Source: JANQOH01 sp965201155
GTDB taxonomy: Bacteria; Pseudomonadota; Alphaproteobacteria; UBA7887
Assembly (NCBI GenBank): GCA_965201155.1
Contig: OZ241752.1
Span: 992,001 to 1,056,000, forward strand
Direction: 5' to 3'
Length of the DNA: 64,000 bases
Part shown: positions 52,478 through 60,433 of the stretch, one piece after another
Layout: each line of letters starts with the position of its first letter
Numbering within the stretch: position 1 is the first letter of the stretch
The notes under the pieces: generated by a model
Database searches by the model: none
The model's input: the letters and a program-made list of their open reading frames with translations, nothing else
Told to the model about the DNA's origin: nothing
Position numbers and translations under genes: made by a program

Positions 52478-52555
52478 CTCGTATCCCTTTCCCTGGGGCG
52501 GCGCGGTGCGGCGGTGGCGCGCCTTCCGCGCCCGTTCAGACTGCCCGGTCCGTGT

Positions 52556-53098
52556 TCAGAGTTTTTCGACCTGGGCGTATTCGAGTTCGACGGGCGTGGC
52601 GCGCCCGAAGATCGACACGGCGACTTTCAGCCGCGCCTTGTCCTCGTCGATGTCCTGCACCATGCCGTTGAACGAGGTGAACGGTCCGTCGCACACCCGC
52701 ACCATCTCACCGATATCGAATGTGATGGAGGGTTTCGGGCGTTCGGTGCCTTCCTTGACCTGACGCAGGATGCGTTCCGCCTCGACATCGGGGATAGGGC
52801 TCGGCTTGCCGCCGGACCCCAGCAACCCCGTGACCTTGGGCGTGGTTTTCACCAGATGCCATGTTTCGTCGTTCATGACCATGCGGACCAGCACATAGCC
52901 GGGCAGGAATTTGCGCTCGCTGGACACTTTGCGGCCGCGGCGCATTTCCACCACTTCCTCGGTGGGCACCAGCACCTGCTCGAACAGCGGTGACATGTTC
53001 TTGCGGATCGCCTGGTCCTTGATCGACTGCGCGACCCGTTTCTCGAAACCGGAATAGGTGTGGATGATGTACCAGCGCGGCTGGCCTGCGGCGGGCAT
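52556..53098 (-). CDS. nusG: Transcription termination/antitermination factor NusG
   Basis: The 180-residue protein has the NGN domain (PRWYIIHTYSGFEKRVAQSI, about residues 8-27; FLPGYVLVRMVMNDETWHLV) and a C-terminal KOW domain (VRVCDGPFTSFNGMVQDIDE). It binds RNA polymerase and couples it to Rho or the ribosome. ATG 53098 is 2 bp behind the secE stop and gives the family start. Confidence 0.97.
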   Translation of the reverse strand: MPAAGQPRWYIIHTYSGFEKRVAQSIKDQAIRKNMSPLFEQVLVPTEEVVEMRRGRKVSSERKFLPGYVLVRMVMNDETWHLVKTTPKVTGLLGSGGKPSPIPDVEAERILRQVKEGTERPKPSITFDIGEMVRVCDGPFTSFNGMVQDIDEDKARLKVAVSIFGRATPVELEYAQVEKL

Positions 53099-53100
53099 TC

Positions 53101-53298
53101 TCAGCCCCCCAGGCCGAGAATCGAGGTCACGCCGAGCCGTATCACCCAATCGACGAACAGGAAGAAAATCGCCAGCAGAAACACCATGATAAACACCATG
53201 ATGGTGGTGATGACGACTTCCTTGCGCGTCGGCCAGGTTACGCGCGAGATTTCCTGGCGCACCTGACGCACGAACTCGGCAGGAGACGGTTTTGCCAT
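53101..53298 (-). CDS. secE: Protein translocase subunit SecE, short form
   Basis: The 65-residue protein begins MAKPSPAEFVRQVRQEISRV and has TWPTRKEVVITTIMVFIMVF, the conserved amphipathic helix leading into one membrane helix. This is the short SecE form usual outside enterobacteria. It lies between tRNA-Trp and nusG. Confidence 0.96.
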   Translation of the reverse strand: MAKPSPAEFVRQVRQEISRVTWPTRKEVVITTIMVFIMVFLLAIFFLFVDWVIRLGVTSILGLGG

Positions 53299-53399
53299 GG
53301 TGTTGCCCTGAATGATGATCCGAATGGTGTTGTGAACGGTGTTGTGGCGCAAGCCCCCGGACGGGCGCCGCGCGCCGGGCGGGCCGGCAGCGCGGAAAA

Positions 53400-53475
53400 T
53401 GGCAGGAGTGGAGGGACTCGAACCCCCAGCCCCCGGTTTTGGAGACCGGTGCTCTACCAATTGAGCTACACTCCT
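53400..53475 (-). tRNA. tRNA-Trp (CCA anticodon)
   Basis: The 76-nt cloverleaf begins AGGAGTGTAGCTCAATTGG, has the anticodon loop CTCCAAA, the T arm GGGGGTTCGAGTCCCTC, and an encoded CCA. It is transcribed between tuf copy 2 and secE, as in many alphaproteobacteria. Confidence 0.97.
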
Positions 53476-53523
53476 GTGTCCGGCGGGCGCCTCGTGATGA
53501 ACTGGTCCGTGTGTGTCCGGCTA

Positions 53524-53541
53524 CCGGGATTTGCCGGGATT
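53524..53541 (+). repeat. Dispersed GGGATTTGCCGGGATT-type repeat, copy 3
   Basis: CCGGGATTTGCCGGGATT abuts the stop codon of tuf copy 2 and runs into its first base. It is absent behind tuf copy 1, so it marks a boundary of the shared tuf sequence. Confidence 0.6.
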
Positions 53542-54730
53542 ACTCGACGATTTCGGCGACGACGCCGGCGCCGACCGTGCGACCGCCCTCGCGGATCGCA
53601 AAGCGAAGTCCCTGGTCCATCGCAATAGGCGCGATCAACGAGATGTTCATCGCGATGTTGTCGCCGGGCATCACCATCTCCGTGCCCTCAGGCAACTCGA
53701 CCGTACCCGTAACATCCGTCGTGCGAAAGTAAAACTGAGGACGGTAATTCGTGAAAAACGGCGTGTGACGACCACCCTCATCCTTCGTCAGAATGTACGC
53801 CTCGGCCTTGAAACGCGTGTGCGGCGTAATCGAACCAGGCGCCGCCAGAACCTGGCCACGCTCAACATCCGTGCGCTTCGTACCACGGAGAAGCGCGCCG
53901 ATATTGTCGCCAGCCTCGCCCTGGTCAAGAAGCTTCCGAAACATCTCAACCCCGGTGCACACCGTCTTCGCCGTCTCCTTCAGGCCAACTATCTCAACCT
54001 CATCGCCAACCTTCACAATCCCCCGCTCAACGCGCCCCGTAACAACCGTACCCCGGCCCGAGATCGAAAATACATCCTCAATCGGCATCAGAAACGGCTT
54101 GTCCTTCGCACGCGCAGGCGTCGGAATGTAGGAATCAACCGCAGACATCAACGCATCTATCGAGCCAACCGCCGTTTCGCCCGATACACCCTCAAGCGCC
54201 TGAAGCGCCGAACCCGAAACTATCGGGATGTCATCACCAGGAAAATCATAGTCCGACAGAAGCTCGCGCACCTCAAGCTCGACAAGCTCAAGAAGCTCAG
54301 GGTCGTCAACCTGATCAACCTTGTTCAGATAGACAACAATCGCAGGAACGCCAACCTGGCGCGCAAGCAGGATGTGCTCGCGCGTCTGCGGCATCGGACC
54401 GTCCGCTGCAGAAACAACAAGGATCGCCCCGTCCATCTGCGCAGCACCCGTGATCATGTTCTTCACATAGTCCGCATGACCGGGACAATCCACATGCGCA
54501 TAGTGGCGATCCGGCGTCTCATACTCGACATGGGCCGTCGCAATGGTGATACCACGCGCCTTCTCCTCAGGCGCCTTGTCGATCTCGTCATACGCCGTAA
54601 ATTCAGCGCCGCCGCGTTCCGCCAATATCTTCGTGATCGCCGCTGTAAGCGTCGTCTTGCCATGATCAACATGGCCAATCGTTCCAACATTCGCGTGAGG
54701 CTTGTTACGCTCAAACTTCTCTTTCGCCAT
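53540..54730 (-). CDS. tuf: Elongation factor Tu, copy 2
   Basis: The 396-residue protein is the same as copy 1 and by eye the DNA matches it from the ATG to the penultimate codon. This is the tufB-like position: behind tRNA-Tyr and tRNA-Gly and ahead of tRNA-Trp, secE and nusG. The frame is open to 54967, through the two tRNA genes, but the ATG at 54730 is certain from copy 1. The copies are direct repeats about 16 kb apart that flank essential genes. Confidence 0.98.
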   Translation of the reverse strand: MAKEKFERNKPHANVGTIGHVDHGKTTLTAAITKILAERGGAEFTAYDEIDKAPEEKARGITIATAHVEYETPDRHYAHVDCPGHADYVKNMITGAAQMDGAILVVSAADGPMPQTREHILLARQVGVPAIVVYLNKVDQVDDPELLELVELEVRELLSDYDFPGDDIPIVSGSALQALEGVSGETAVGSIDALMSAVDSYIPTPARAKDKPFLMPIEDVFSISGRGTVVTGRVERGIVKVGDEVEIVGLKETAKTVCTGVEMFRKLLDQGEAGDNIGALLRGTKRTDVERGQVLAAPGSITPHTRFKAEAYILTKDEGGRHTPFFTNYRPQFYFRTTDVTGTVELPEGTEMVMPGDNIAMNISLIAPIAMDQGLRFAIREGGRTVGAGVVAEIVE

Positions 54731-54752
54731 TTTCCCAACCATGCTCACGGGT

Positions 54753-54826
54753 TGGAGCGGGTGATGGGAATCGAACCCACGTAACCAGCTTGGAAGGCTG
54801 GGGCTCTGCCATTGAGCTACACCCGC
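54753..54826 (-). tRNA. tRNA-Gly (TCC anticodon)
   Basis: The 74-nt gene begins GCGGGTGTAGCTCAATGGC, has anticodon loop CTTCCAA, and ends CACCCGCTCCA with encoded CCA. It lies 23 bp upstream of tuf copy 2. Confidence 0.97.
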
Positions 54827-54887
54827 TCGATTACGGCCTGGTGCGGCCGCTGCTTTGCTGTTTCTCGGACACCGGTGTGCGGCGTCA

Positions 54888-54973
54888 TGGTGGAGGGGGT
54901 AGGATTCGAACCTACGTAGACATCCGTCGGCAGATTTACAGTCTGCTGCCTTTAACCACTCGGCCACCCCTCC
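54888..54973 (-). tRNA. tRNA-Tyr (GTA anticodon)
   Basis: The 86-nt gene begins GGAGGGGTGGCCGAGTGG, has anticodon loop CTGTAAA, a long variable arm as expected for Tyr, and encoded CCA. It is first in the tRNA-Tyr/tRNA-Gly/tuf/tRNA-Trp/secE/nusG unit. Confidence 0.97.
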
Positions 54974-55006
54974 GGTGCACCGCGGCCTGCAGGCGCACGC
55001 CAGCGG

Positions 55007-55034
55007 ACTATCGACATCGGCGCCCCGATGTCAA
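55007..55034 (-). promoter_or_regulatory. Promoter of the tRNA-Tyr/Gly-tuf-secE-nusG unit with embedded palindrome
   Basis: On the minus strand a perfect TTGACA (55034-55029) and GATAGT (55012-55007) are 16 bp apart. The start would be about 27 bp upstream of tRNA-Tyr. A perfect 8-bp inverted repeat (GACATCGG, CGCC, CCGATGTC; 55013-55032) fills the spacer and overlaps the -35, which could be an operator. Confidence 0.65.
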
Positions 55035-55097
55035 CAATCTGTCCGCCATCCGGCGCGCCGGCACGGCGGCGGGGCCGCAAGGGAAATAGGGTTTGCC

Positions 55098-55916
55098 ATG
55101 GCATTTCGCAAGCGGCCGCCGCCGAGGTCGCGCAAAATCGACGGAGGTGCGCGCAAGGACCCGCCGGACGACGCGCCTGCCGCAGCGGTGCCGGAAAGTG
55201 CCGGCGGCGATTACTGGCTGTATGGCGTGCATCCGCTGCGCGGCGCGCTGGCCAATCCGCGACGGCGGCTGCACCGTGTTCTGGTGACAGCGGAGGCCCG
55301 CCGACGCCTGCCGGCGCTTCCCGCCGGTGCGGAAGAAGCCTCCAATGCCAGCCTGTCGGCAGCACTCCCCGCCGGCGCCGTGCATCAGGGCTGCGCCGCG
55401 CTTGCGGTACCGCTGACACCGCCCACGCTGTCCGAAGTGCTTGATAGTGCCGGCACGGCGCCGCTGGTGGTCCTCGACCAGATCACGGACCCGCATAATG
55501 TGGGAGCGATTCTGCGTTCCGCGGCGGCGTTCGGCGCGGCGGCAGTCATTACCACGCGGCGCCGGTCGCCGCCGGAAAGCGGCGCGCTGGCGAAGGCAGC
55601 CGCCGGCGGGCTGGACGCGGTACCATTGCTGCGTGTGGGCAATCTCGCCCGCGTTCTGGCGCGCCTTGCGCAAGCGGGATGGTGGCTCACGGGCCTGGAC
55701 GCCCAGGCGCCGCGCGCACTGCCGCAGGCGCGGCTGCCGCGGCAATGCGCCCTGGTGCTCGGCGCGGAAGGCACCGGGCTGCGCCGCCTCACGCGCGAGG
55801 CATGCGATGAATGCGTAGCCTTGCCCCTGCCCGGTGCAATTGATAGTCTCAATGTGTCCAATGCCTGCGCCATTGCACTTTATGCCCTGACGGCAGGCGG
55901 CAGCGCGCCGGCGTAG
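55098..55916 (+). CDS. rlmB: TrmH/RlmB-family 2'-O-ribose RNA methyltransferase
   Basis: The 272-residue SPOUT enzyme has an N-terminal substrate-binding part (YGVHPLRGALANPRRRL) and the catalytic knot with LVVLDQITDPHNVGAILRSA, LVLGAEGTGLRRLTREACDE and LPLPGAIDSLNVSNACAIAL, motifs 1 to 3. RlmB methylates G2251 of 23S rRNA. Arginine-rich residues 4-20 are an extension. It is divergent from the tRNA-Tyr unit. Its TAG stop lies within the first ten bases of tRNA-Thr. Confidence 0.92.
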   Translation: MAFRKRPPPRSRKIDGGARKDPPDDAPAAAVPESAGGDYWLYGVHPLRGALANPRRRLHRVLVTAEARRRLPALPAGAEEASNASLSAALPAGAVHQGCAALAVPLTPPTLSEVLDSAGTAPLVVLDQITDPHNVGAILRSAAAFGAAAVITTRRRSPPESGALAKAAAGGLDAVPLLRVGNLARVLARLAQAGWWLTGLDAQAPRALPQARLPRQCALVLGAEGTGLRRLTREACDECVALPLPGAIDSLNVSNACAIALYALTAGGSAPA

Positions 55917-55982
55917 CTCAATCGGTAGAGCAACCGCCTTGTAAGCGGTAGGTTGCGGGTTCAATTCCTGCCGCCGGCACCA
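55907..55982 (+). tRNA. tRNA-Thr (TGT anticodon)
   Basis: The 76-nt gene begins GCCGGCGTAGCTCAATCGG, has anticodon loop CTTGTAA with A37, T arm GCGGGTTCAATTCCTGC and encoded CCA. Its 5' end overlaps the rlmB stop and its last 22 bases overlap the tsaB end on the other strand. Confidence 0.97.
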
Positions 55983-56659
55983 GACTCCGGGGCGACGGAA
56001 CCGGGCAGCCGCGCGTCAGGAGCGCGCAAATATAATGGTGCAGGCGGGCGCGAAGGCGCCTGCCGGGCCTGCGCAAGGCGCGCCGCGACGGCAGCGTCGG
56101 GCTGGCCGTCGCCGACCGCAACGGCGCCGGTGCCGATCAATTCCACCACCCTTCCGGCAGCGTCCCCGGCGATGCAGGGATTTGCTGTATCCCGCACCAA
56201 TGCGGCTGCCGCGGCGATGCGCAGCGCCGCTGGCGGCGGGCCGGACGGGAAGCGCTGCGCATAGACCTGATCCCGCCGCGCCTCGATCACGGCAAGAACG
56301 ACCGGCGCCTCCGCCGGCGCGGAACCGGCCAGCACTTCGAGCGTTGTAAGTCCGATCACCGGACAGCCGATGGTCAGCGCCAATCCGCGCGCTGCTGCAA
56401 GGCCGATGCGAATGCCGGTGTACGCGCCCGGCCCGCGAGTCACCGCGACCGCGTCGAGTTGGAGGCACTCCTGCCCGGCTTCCGCCAGCACCGCCTCAAC
56501 CATGGGCATCAGCGCTTCGGCGTGGCCGCGGCGGCGCAATTCGCGCCTCTGTGCGACAATCGCGCCTTCGGCCCACAGGGCGACAGAACATGCCGCCATC
56601 GTCGAGTCGAGCGCCAGGACTTTCGCGAAGCCGGATTTTCCGTCACACTTGCCGGCCAT
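55961..56659 (-). CDS. tsaB: t6A biosynthesis protein TsaB
   Basis: The 232-residue ASKHA-fold protein has VLALDSTMAACSVALW, the motif VTRGPGAYTGIRIGLAAARG and the C-terminal PLYLRAPDARLP. TsaB scaffolds TsaD in making threonylcarbamoyl-A37 on ANN-reading tRNAs. The coding end runs into the 3' part of tRNA-Thr. The ATG at 56659 is the only sensible ATG close to the domain, and it overlaps the start of the divergent dipeptidase gene by two bases. Confidence 0.92.
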   Translation of the reverse strand: MAGKCDGKSGFAKVLALDSTMAACSVALWAEGAIVAQRRELRRRGHAEALMPMVEAVLAEAGQECLQLDAVAVTRGPGAYTGIRIGLAAARGLALTIGCPVIGLTTLEVLAGSAPAEAPVVLAVIEARRDQVYAQRFPSGPPPAALRIAAAAALVRDTANPCIAGDAAGRVVELIGTGAVAVGDGQPDAAVAARLAQARQAPSRPPAPLYLRAPDARLPGSVAPESGAGGRN

Positions 56660-57233
56660 GCTTCTCGCTCCCGTCACTCCGCAGTCGCACAATGTGGAAC
56701 TTGCGCTGGCCTATGCCGGACCGGACAATATCACCGGCGCGCCGATTTATGGCCGCGCGGCGTGTTTCCTGCATCCGCAAGCGGCAGAGGCGCTGACGCG
56801 CGCCGTAGCCGCCGCCGCTGCGCTCGGCCTGCGCCTGCGCATTTTCGACGCCTACCGTCCGACGGAAGCGCAGTGGGTATTGTGGCGTCACACACCCGAC
56901 CCGGAGTTTCTGGCGGACCCGCGGCGCGGTTCGCCGCATTCGCGCGGCGCCGCGGTCGATCTCACGCTCATCGACGGCGCCGGACAGGCGCTGGACATGG
57001 GGACGGGTTTCGATGACTTCACCCCGCGCGCCCATCATGGCGCCGCCGATATCGGCAGCGCGGCGCGGCGCAACCGTCTGCTGCTGCTGGGCCTGATGAC
57101 CGAGGCAGGGTGGGATTTCTACCGCAATGAGTGGTGGCATTATCAGCTATTCGCGCCGCGGCGCTATCCGCTGTTGAGCGACAGCGCCGCGGGCACAAAG
57201 CTGATGCCGCCGTCCCCCGCCGGCAGTTTGTGA
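56658..57233 (+). CDS. D-Ala-D-Ala dipeptidase, VanX/DdpX family
   Basis: The 191-residue protein has YAGPDNITGAPIYGRAACFL, the zinc ligands in SPHSRGAAVDLTL (SxHxxGxAxD) and EWWHYQ (ExxH), and the substrate arginine in FDAYRPTEAQ. It cleaves D-Ala-D-Ala; in non-resistant bacteria it is used in peptidoglycan turnover. There is no obvious signal peptide, so the cytoplasm is likely. No vanA/H or ddp transport genes are near. The frame is open upstream to 56370, but only the part from 56658 is conserved. Confidence 0.88.
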   Translation: MLLAPVTPQSHNVELALAYAGPDNITGAPIYGRAACFLHPQAAEALTRAVAAAAALGLRLRIFDAYRPTEAQWVLWRHTPDPEFLADPRRGSPHSRGAAVDLTLIDGAGQALDMGTGFDDFTPRAHHGAADIGSAARRNRLLLLGLMTEAGWDFYRNEWWHYQLFAPRRYPLLSDSAAGTKLMPPSPAGSL

Positions 57234-57240
57234 GGCCGGA

Positions 57241-57834
57241 TCAGGCGATTCGACAGGCTTCGTCGAATGTGAAGCGCGGATTGCGCGGAAACAGTTTCGT
57301 GTCGTCGCCATGACCGAAATTGCACAGGAAGTTCGACCGCCAGCCGGTACCAGAGAAGAACGCTTCGTCGACCCCCGCATTGTCAAACCCCGACATCGGC
57401 CCGCAGTCGAAGCCGAGCGCCCGCGCGGCGATGATGAAATAGGCGCCCTGCAACGAGCCGTTGCGCAGCGCGGTGGTACGCACATGCGCATCCTTGCCGG
57501 CGAACCACGAGCGCGCGGTAAGGTCGTGCGGGAACAGCTTGCCAAGATGTTCGTAGAATTCGAGATCATGCGCGATGATGACGCACATGGGCGCGGTCAT
57601 GGTCTTGCGCCGGTTTCCGTCCGACAGATGCGGCGCGACCTTCTCCCGCGATTCCGCACTGCGCAAAAAGACAAACCGCGCGGGCGAGGAGTTCGCCGTC
57701 GTCGGCCCGAATTTCATCACATCGAAAATGGCGCGCAGGTCATCATCGGTGACCGGCTTGTCGAGCCATTCATTATGCGTGCGCGCATCACGAAAGATGA
57801 CGTCCAGCGCGCCGTCGTCAAGAACTCCGCTCAC
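57241..57834 (-). CDS. RutE/HadB-like FMN-dependent nitroreductase
   Basis: The 197-residue enzyme has ARTHNEWLDKPVTDDDLRAI and KFGPTTANSSPARFVFLRSA near the N-terminus, and IAARALGFDCGPMSGFDNAG in the middle, matching RutE (malonic semialdehyde reductase). It ends with FLCNFGHGDDTKLFPRNPRF. No other rut genes are near, so the physiological substrate is uncertain. It ends 7 bp from the convergent dipeptidase gene. Confidence 0.88.
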   Translation of the reverse strand: MSGVLDDGALDVIFRDARTHNEWLDKPVTDDDLRAIFDVMKFGPTTANSSPARFVFLRSAESREKVAPHLSDGNRRKTMTAPMCVIIAHDLEFYEHLGKLFPHDLTARSWFAGKDAHVRTTALRNGSLQGAYFIIAARALGFDCGPMSGFDNAGVDEAFFSGTGWRSNFLCNFGHGDDTKLFPRNPRFTFDEACRIA

Positions 57835-58226
57835 TTCAGCCTCTCTCCTTTCGCCGCTCGGGCGGTTTGCCGCGCATCACCAGCGAGGGTCGTCCAGGGA
57901 AGCCGCCAATGCGGGCCGCATCGCTCGAACATATACGTGACCTACGGGAGTTGTCACCTACCTCCGGGCTGAGGCGGCCCCGGAAGATCGGAGAGTTGAT
58001 CGTAGAGCAGGAGTTTGGTCGCGCGGGTGCGGACAGTCAATTTTCGGGACCGTCTTTGCTATGACTGCCCAGCACGAAGGTCTTACCTTCTGCGGCCCGT
58101 TTCCGGTTCTCCAACCATAGTCCGAAAGCATGTTATGCTTGCTTGCGCCCTATCTCCCCGGACCTCTTTGCCTGGAAAACTTCAACAAATCCACCGCCGC
58201 GCACAAACCGATTACGAGAGATTCCT
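57835..58226. other. 392-bp gap at the start of the accessory region
   Basis: No supported gene. Short open frames on both strands have no recognisable domain or convincing start. Composition drops in GC toward 58200. It marks the transition from the core region to the IS-bearing region. Confidence 0.5.
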
Positions 58227-58616
58227 TTATGCGTCTGAGTGCTCGGGCGTCCACGCATGCCGGCTTTTGTACAACCCTGTTTCAGAAAGCTCTGGATAAG
58301 CCTTCTTAATCTTCTCTCGGACCTGATGATTGTTCAGTGTCTCCCAGGTCAAGTCCTTCACAAACAACTCGACTTTCATTCGAGTGGCCCGCTGCTTCTG
58401 ATCCCACTGCGCCAATAGAAGGTGTTGGATGCACTCAACCGTATAAGAAACCCGTTTCTTGACGATCGGATTCTCATTGATTGCATTTGTCCAATTCTTT
58501 CGCAGCATCCATGATTATGCTTTTCACTGCTGCGTCCATGGAACGTCTGATCTTTTTATTTGCCGACTCCACCAAGGTTTCTATTTCGCCCTATTTTGTT
58601 TGCATAATCTGCCAAT
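58227..58616 (-). pseudogene. Decayed AT-rich gene cut by the IS element
   Basis: An open frame of 93 codons (58508-58227) encodes a soluble, charged sequence containing VECIQHLLLAQWDQKQRATR and VREKIKKAYPELSETGLYKS. Just upstream another frame reads SANKKIRRSMDAAVKSIIMD and stops at 58474. Together they look like one protein with at least one frameshift, and the sequence ends at the left border of the IS (58617). No family is recognised. The 93-codon frame could also be a small intact gene. Confidence 0.35.
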
Positions 58617-59900
58617 GGGAGGCTCTCGTAATTTGATTTTTTGTTTTCCTTGGTTGATTTGTCGGTTTTGTGGGGATGAAAGAGTCCGTGGAACTACGGA
58701 TCAGGTGGGGAAAACGGTTCCCGACAGCGGTTGGAGAGCCTGAAACGGTTCACAGGGCACATAGGCCCCCCGTGTTCGGCATTCTATTGAACCCTGTCGC
58801 AGCAGAGGGGCCGGTGGTTCGCCCGCAGCCAGACAAGCCGGCGCAGGTTGTACACCAGGTTCATCATGCCGATCTTGAAGCGTGCCCGGACCATGCCGAT
58901 AGTCCTGACCCGCTTGCCGCCCATCGCTTCGTGTTGAGCAAAGACATGTTCGACGACCGCACGCACCTTCGAACGCTTGCGGTTGGCTTCCTGGGAGCGC
59001 ACAGGCAAGGGGCGGTTGCGATGCCCCTTGCGGTGAATGTGGCTGCGCCAGCCTCGTTCGGCCAGCAACCGCCTCATGGTGGCGACTGCTGTAGGCACTG
59101 TCGGCCCAGACGGCGCCACTGGTATTCGTCTCATCAAGCACCTGTTCGAACATCTTGCTGTCGTGACACGCCGCATCGCTCGCCTCCCAGCGACGGACAA
59201 GACGATACGCACGGTCCACGCTGATGTGGTTCTTGTATCCGTAATGGGTTTCATTTCTCTTGCGCGTCCAGCGTGCGTCGGTGTCCTTGTGACGGCGCTT
59301 CTTCTGCGACCATTCGGACGGAACCTTCCCCGCCTTCACCTGTGCGTTCTCGTCGCGGCTGTTGCGTTGACGCGGCGCCTTCACAAAGCTCGCATCCACG
59401 ATCTGTCCCCTGCGCGCCACATAGCCCTGGCCCTCAATCTGCGAGGACAGTTCCGAAAACAGGCTGTCAAACGCCTCCGCGAGTTTCAGGTTCTCCCGAA
59501 ACCGCCAGATGGTCTTTGCATCGGGCACCGTATCCTCGGGATGCAGCCCCAGGAACCGGGCGAACGAATAGCGGTCCCGGATCTGGAACTCCGTCTGGTC
59601 GTCGCTCAGGTTGTACATTTGCTGCAAGACCAGAACCCGGAACATGAGAACCCGGTCGTATTCCCTGCGACCGGCATTGCTCTTGCGCGGCTTCGACAGT
59701 GCCGCGTCCAGCGCCGGGCGAAACCCTTCCCAGTTCACAGAACCGGACAGCTTCGCCAACGGATCGCCCAATCCGTCAAGCTTGGCGAACCGTTCTTCAA
59801 GATCGAAAAAACCCGGCAGGCCCATCAAATCCGCCTCCCGAGACAACAACCCGGATTATACAACATAAATGAGAAAAGTAGGCGATTTTGAGAGCCTCCC
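58617..59900 (-). mobile_element. IS5-family insertion sequence
   Basis: The element is 1284 bp and starts on each side with GGGAGGCTCTC, an 11-bp terminal inverted repeat (left 58617-58627, right 59890-59900), followed by imperfectly matching AT-rich sequence. It carries one transposase gene on the minus strand. I see no clear target duplication: CAAT flanks the left end and TTTA the right. Confidence 0.82.
58784..59825 (-). pseudogene. IS5-family transposase, frameshifted
   Basis: The N-terminal part has the DUF772 region (YDRVLMFRVLVLQQMYNLSD, FLGLHPEDTVPDAKTIWRF), then GQIVDASFVKAPRQRNSRDE (first D) and VWADSAYSS (second D). The catalytic glutamate, in VRAVVEHVFAQ, lies in another frame, entered at about 59080-59097. 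Reading straight on gives unrelated sequence to 58701. A one- or two-base indel therefore splits the DDE domain. The ATG at 59825 is preceded by GGGAGG. IS5 elements of this subgroup do not normally need a frameshift. Confidence 0.8.
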
Positions 59901-60113
59901 TTTAATAGGTCGCCTTCATAGCCAGCGTAGGTTTGGAGCATTGGCCAGTCAATCCGGCTGCCGTACTCTCGGTTGGACAGGAGTGTGCACAGAGAGGAGC
60001 TCACTGCACTTGTAGAGGACTTGTGTGATGCGTGACCCCAGTTCGGACGCGGCGGAACCACAGCGCAGCACTGGCTTGGCGCCGAGGGATGACATTTGAT
60101 GCCAGGAACGTAA
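59901..60113. other. Gap between the IS and higBA
   Basis: No supported gene. Minus-strand open frames here read sequences such as RITQVLYKCSELLS and DWPMLQTYAGYEGDLL, which may be remnants of a gene disrupted by the IS, but no family is recognised. Confidence 0.4.
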
Positions 60114-60142
60114 TTGACAATCGCCATAATACGCATTACAGT
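60114..60142 (+). promoter_or_regulatory. Promoter/operator of higBA
   Basis: TTGACA (60114-60119) and TACAGT (60137-60142) are 17 bp apart. TAAT-ACGC-ATTA, a small inverted repeat, lies between them at 60127-60138 and could be the HigA operator. The start of transcription would be at or next to the higB ATG, so the message may be leaderless. Confidence 0.55.
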
Positions 60143-60147
60143 TGGAC

Positions 60148-60426
60148 ATGATACGAAGCTTCAGGAGCCGGGCGCTCCGGCGCTTCATGGAGCGTGGCGA
60201 CTATCGGCGCATCCATCCGGAACACCGCAAGAGGGTGTGAGACATTCCGGTGCGCCTCAATGCGTCTGCGACCCCGGACGATATGGATCTGCCCGGCTTC
60301 CGGCTGCACCGCCTCAGAGGCAGCTATGACGGGTTCTGGGCGGTGCCGGTCCGCGCCAACTGGCGGATCATTTTCCGATTTGAGGGCGTGCACGCCGCTG
60401 ATGTCGACTATCTGGATTACCATTGA
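60148..60426 (+). pseudogene. higB: HigB-type toxin with an internal stop
   Basis: The frame from ATG 60148 reads a HigB/RelE-type mRNA interferase: IRSFRSRALRRFMERGDYRR at the start and GFWAVPVRANWRIIFRFEG near the end, closing with DYLDYH. Codon 31 is TGA (60238-60240), where the family continues through the second helix. The downstream part is otherwise intact, so the mutation looks recent, or the codon may be read through. The gene is 7 bp upstream of higA, the usual toxin-first order. Confidence 0.75.
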
Positions 60427-60433
60427 AGAGGCA

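Noticed and set aside
58701..59849. Intact 382-residue IS5 transposase
   Set aside because: After VWADSAYSS the frame no longer matches the family and the catalytic-glutamate part is found in another frame, so it is frameshifted.
57835..60147. CRISPR array in the accessory region
   Set aside because: No regularly spaced direct repeats are present.
60238..60240. TGA in higB read as selenocysteine
   Set aside because: HigB-family toxins have no selenocysteine, and no SECIS-like hairpin is evident directly behind the codon.
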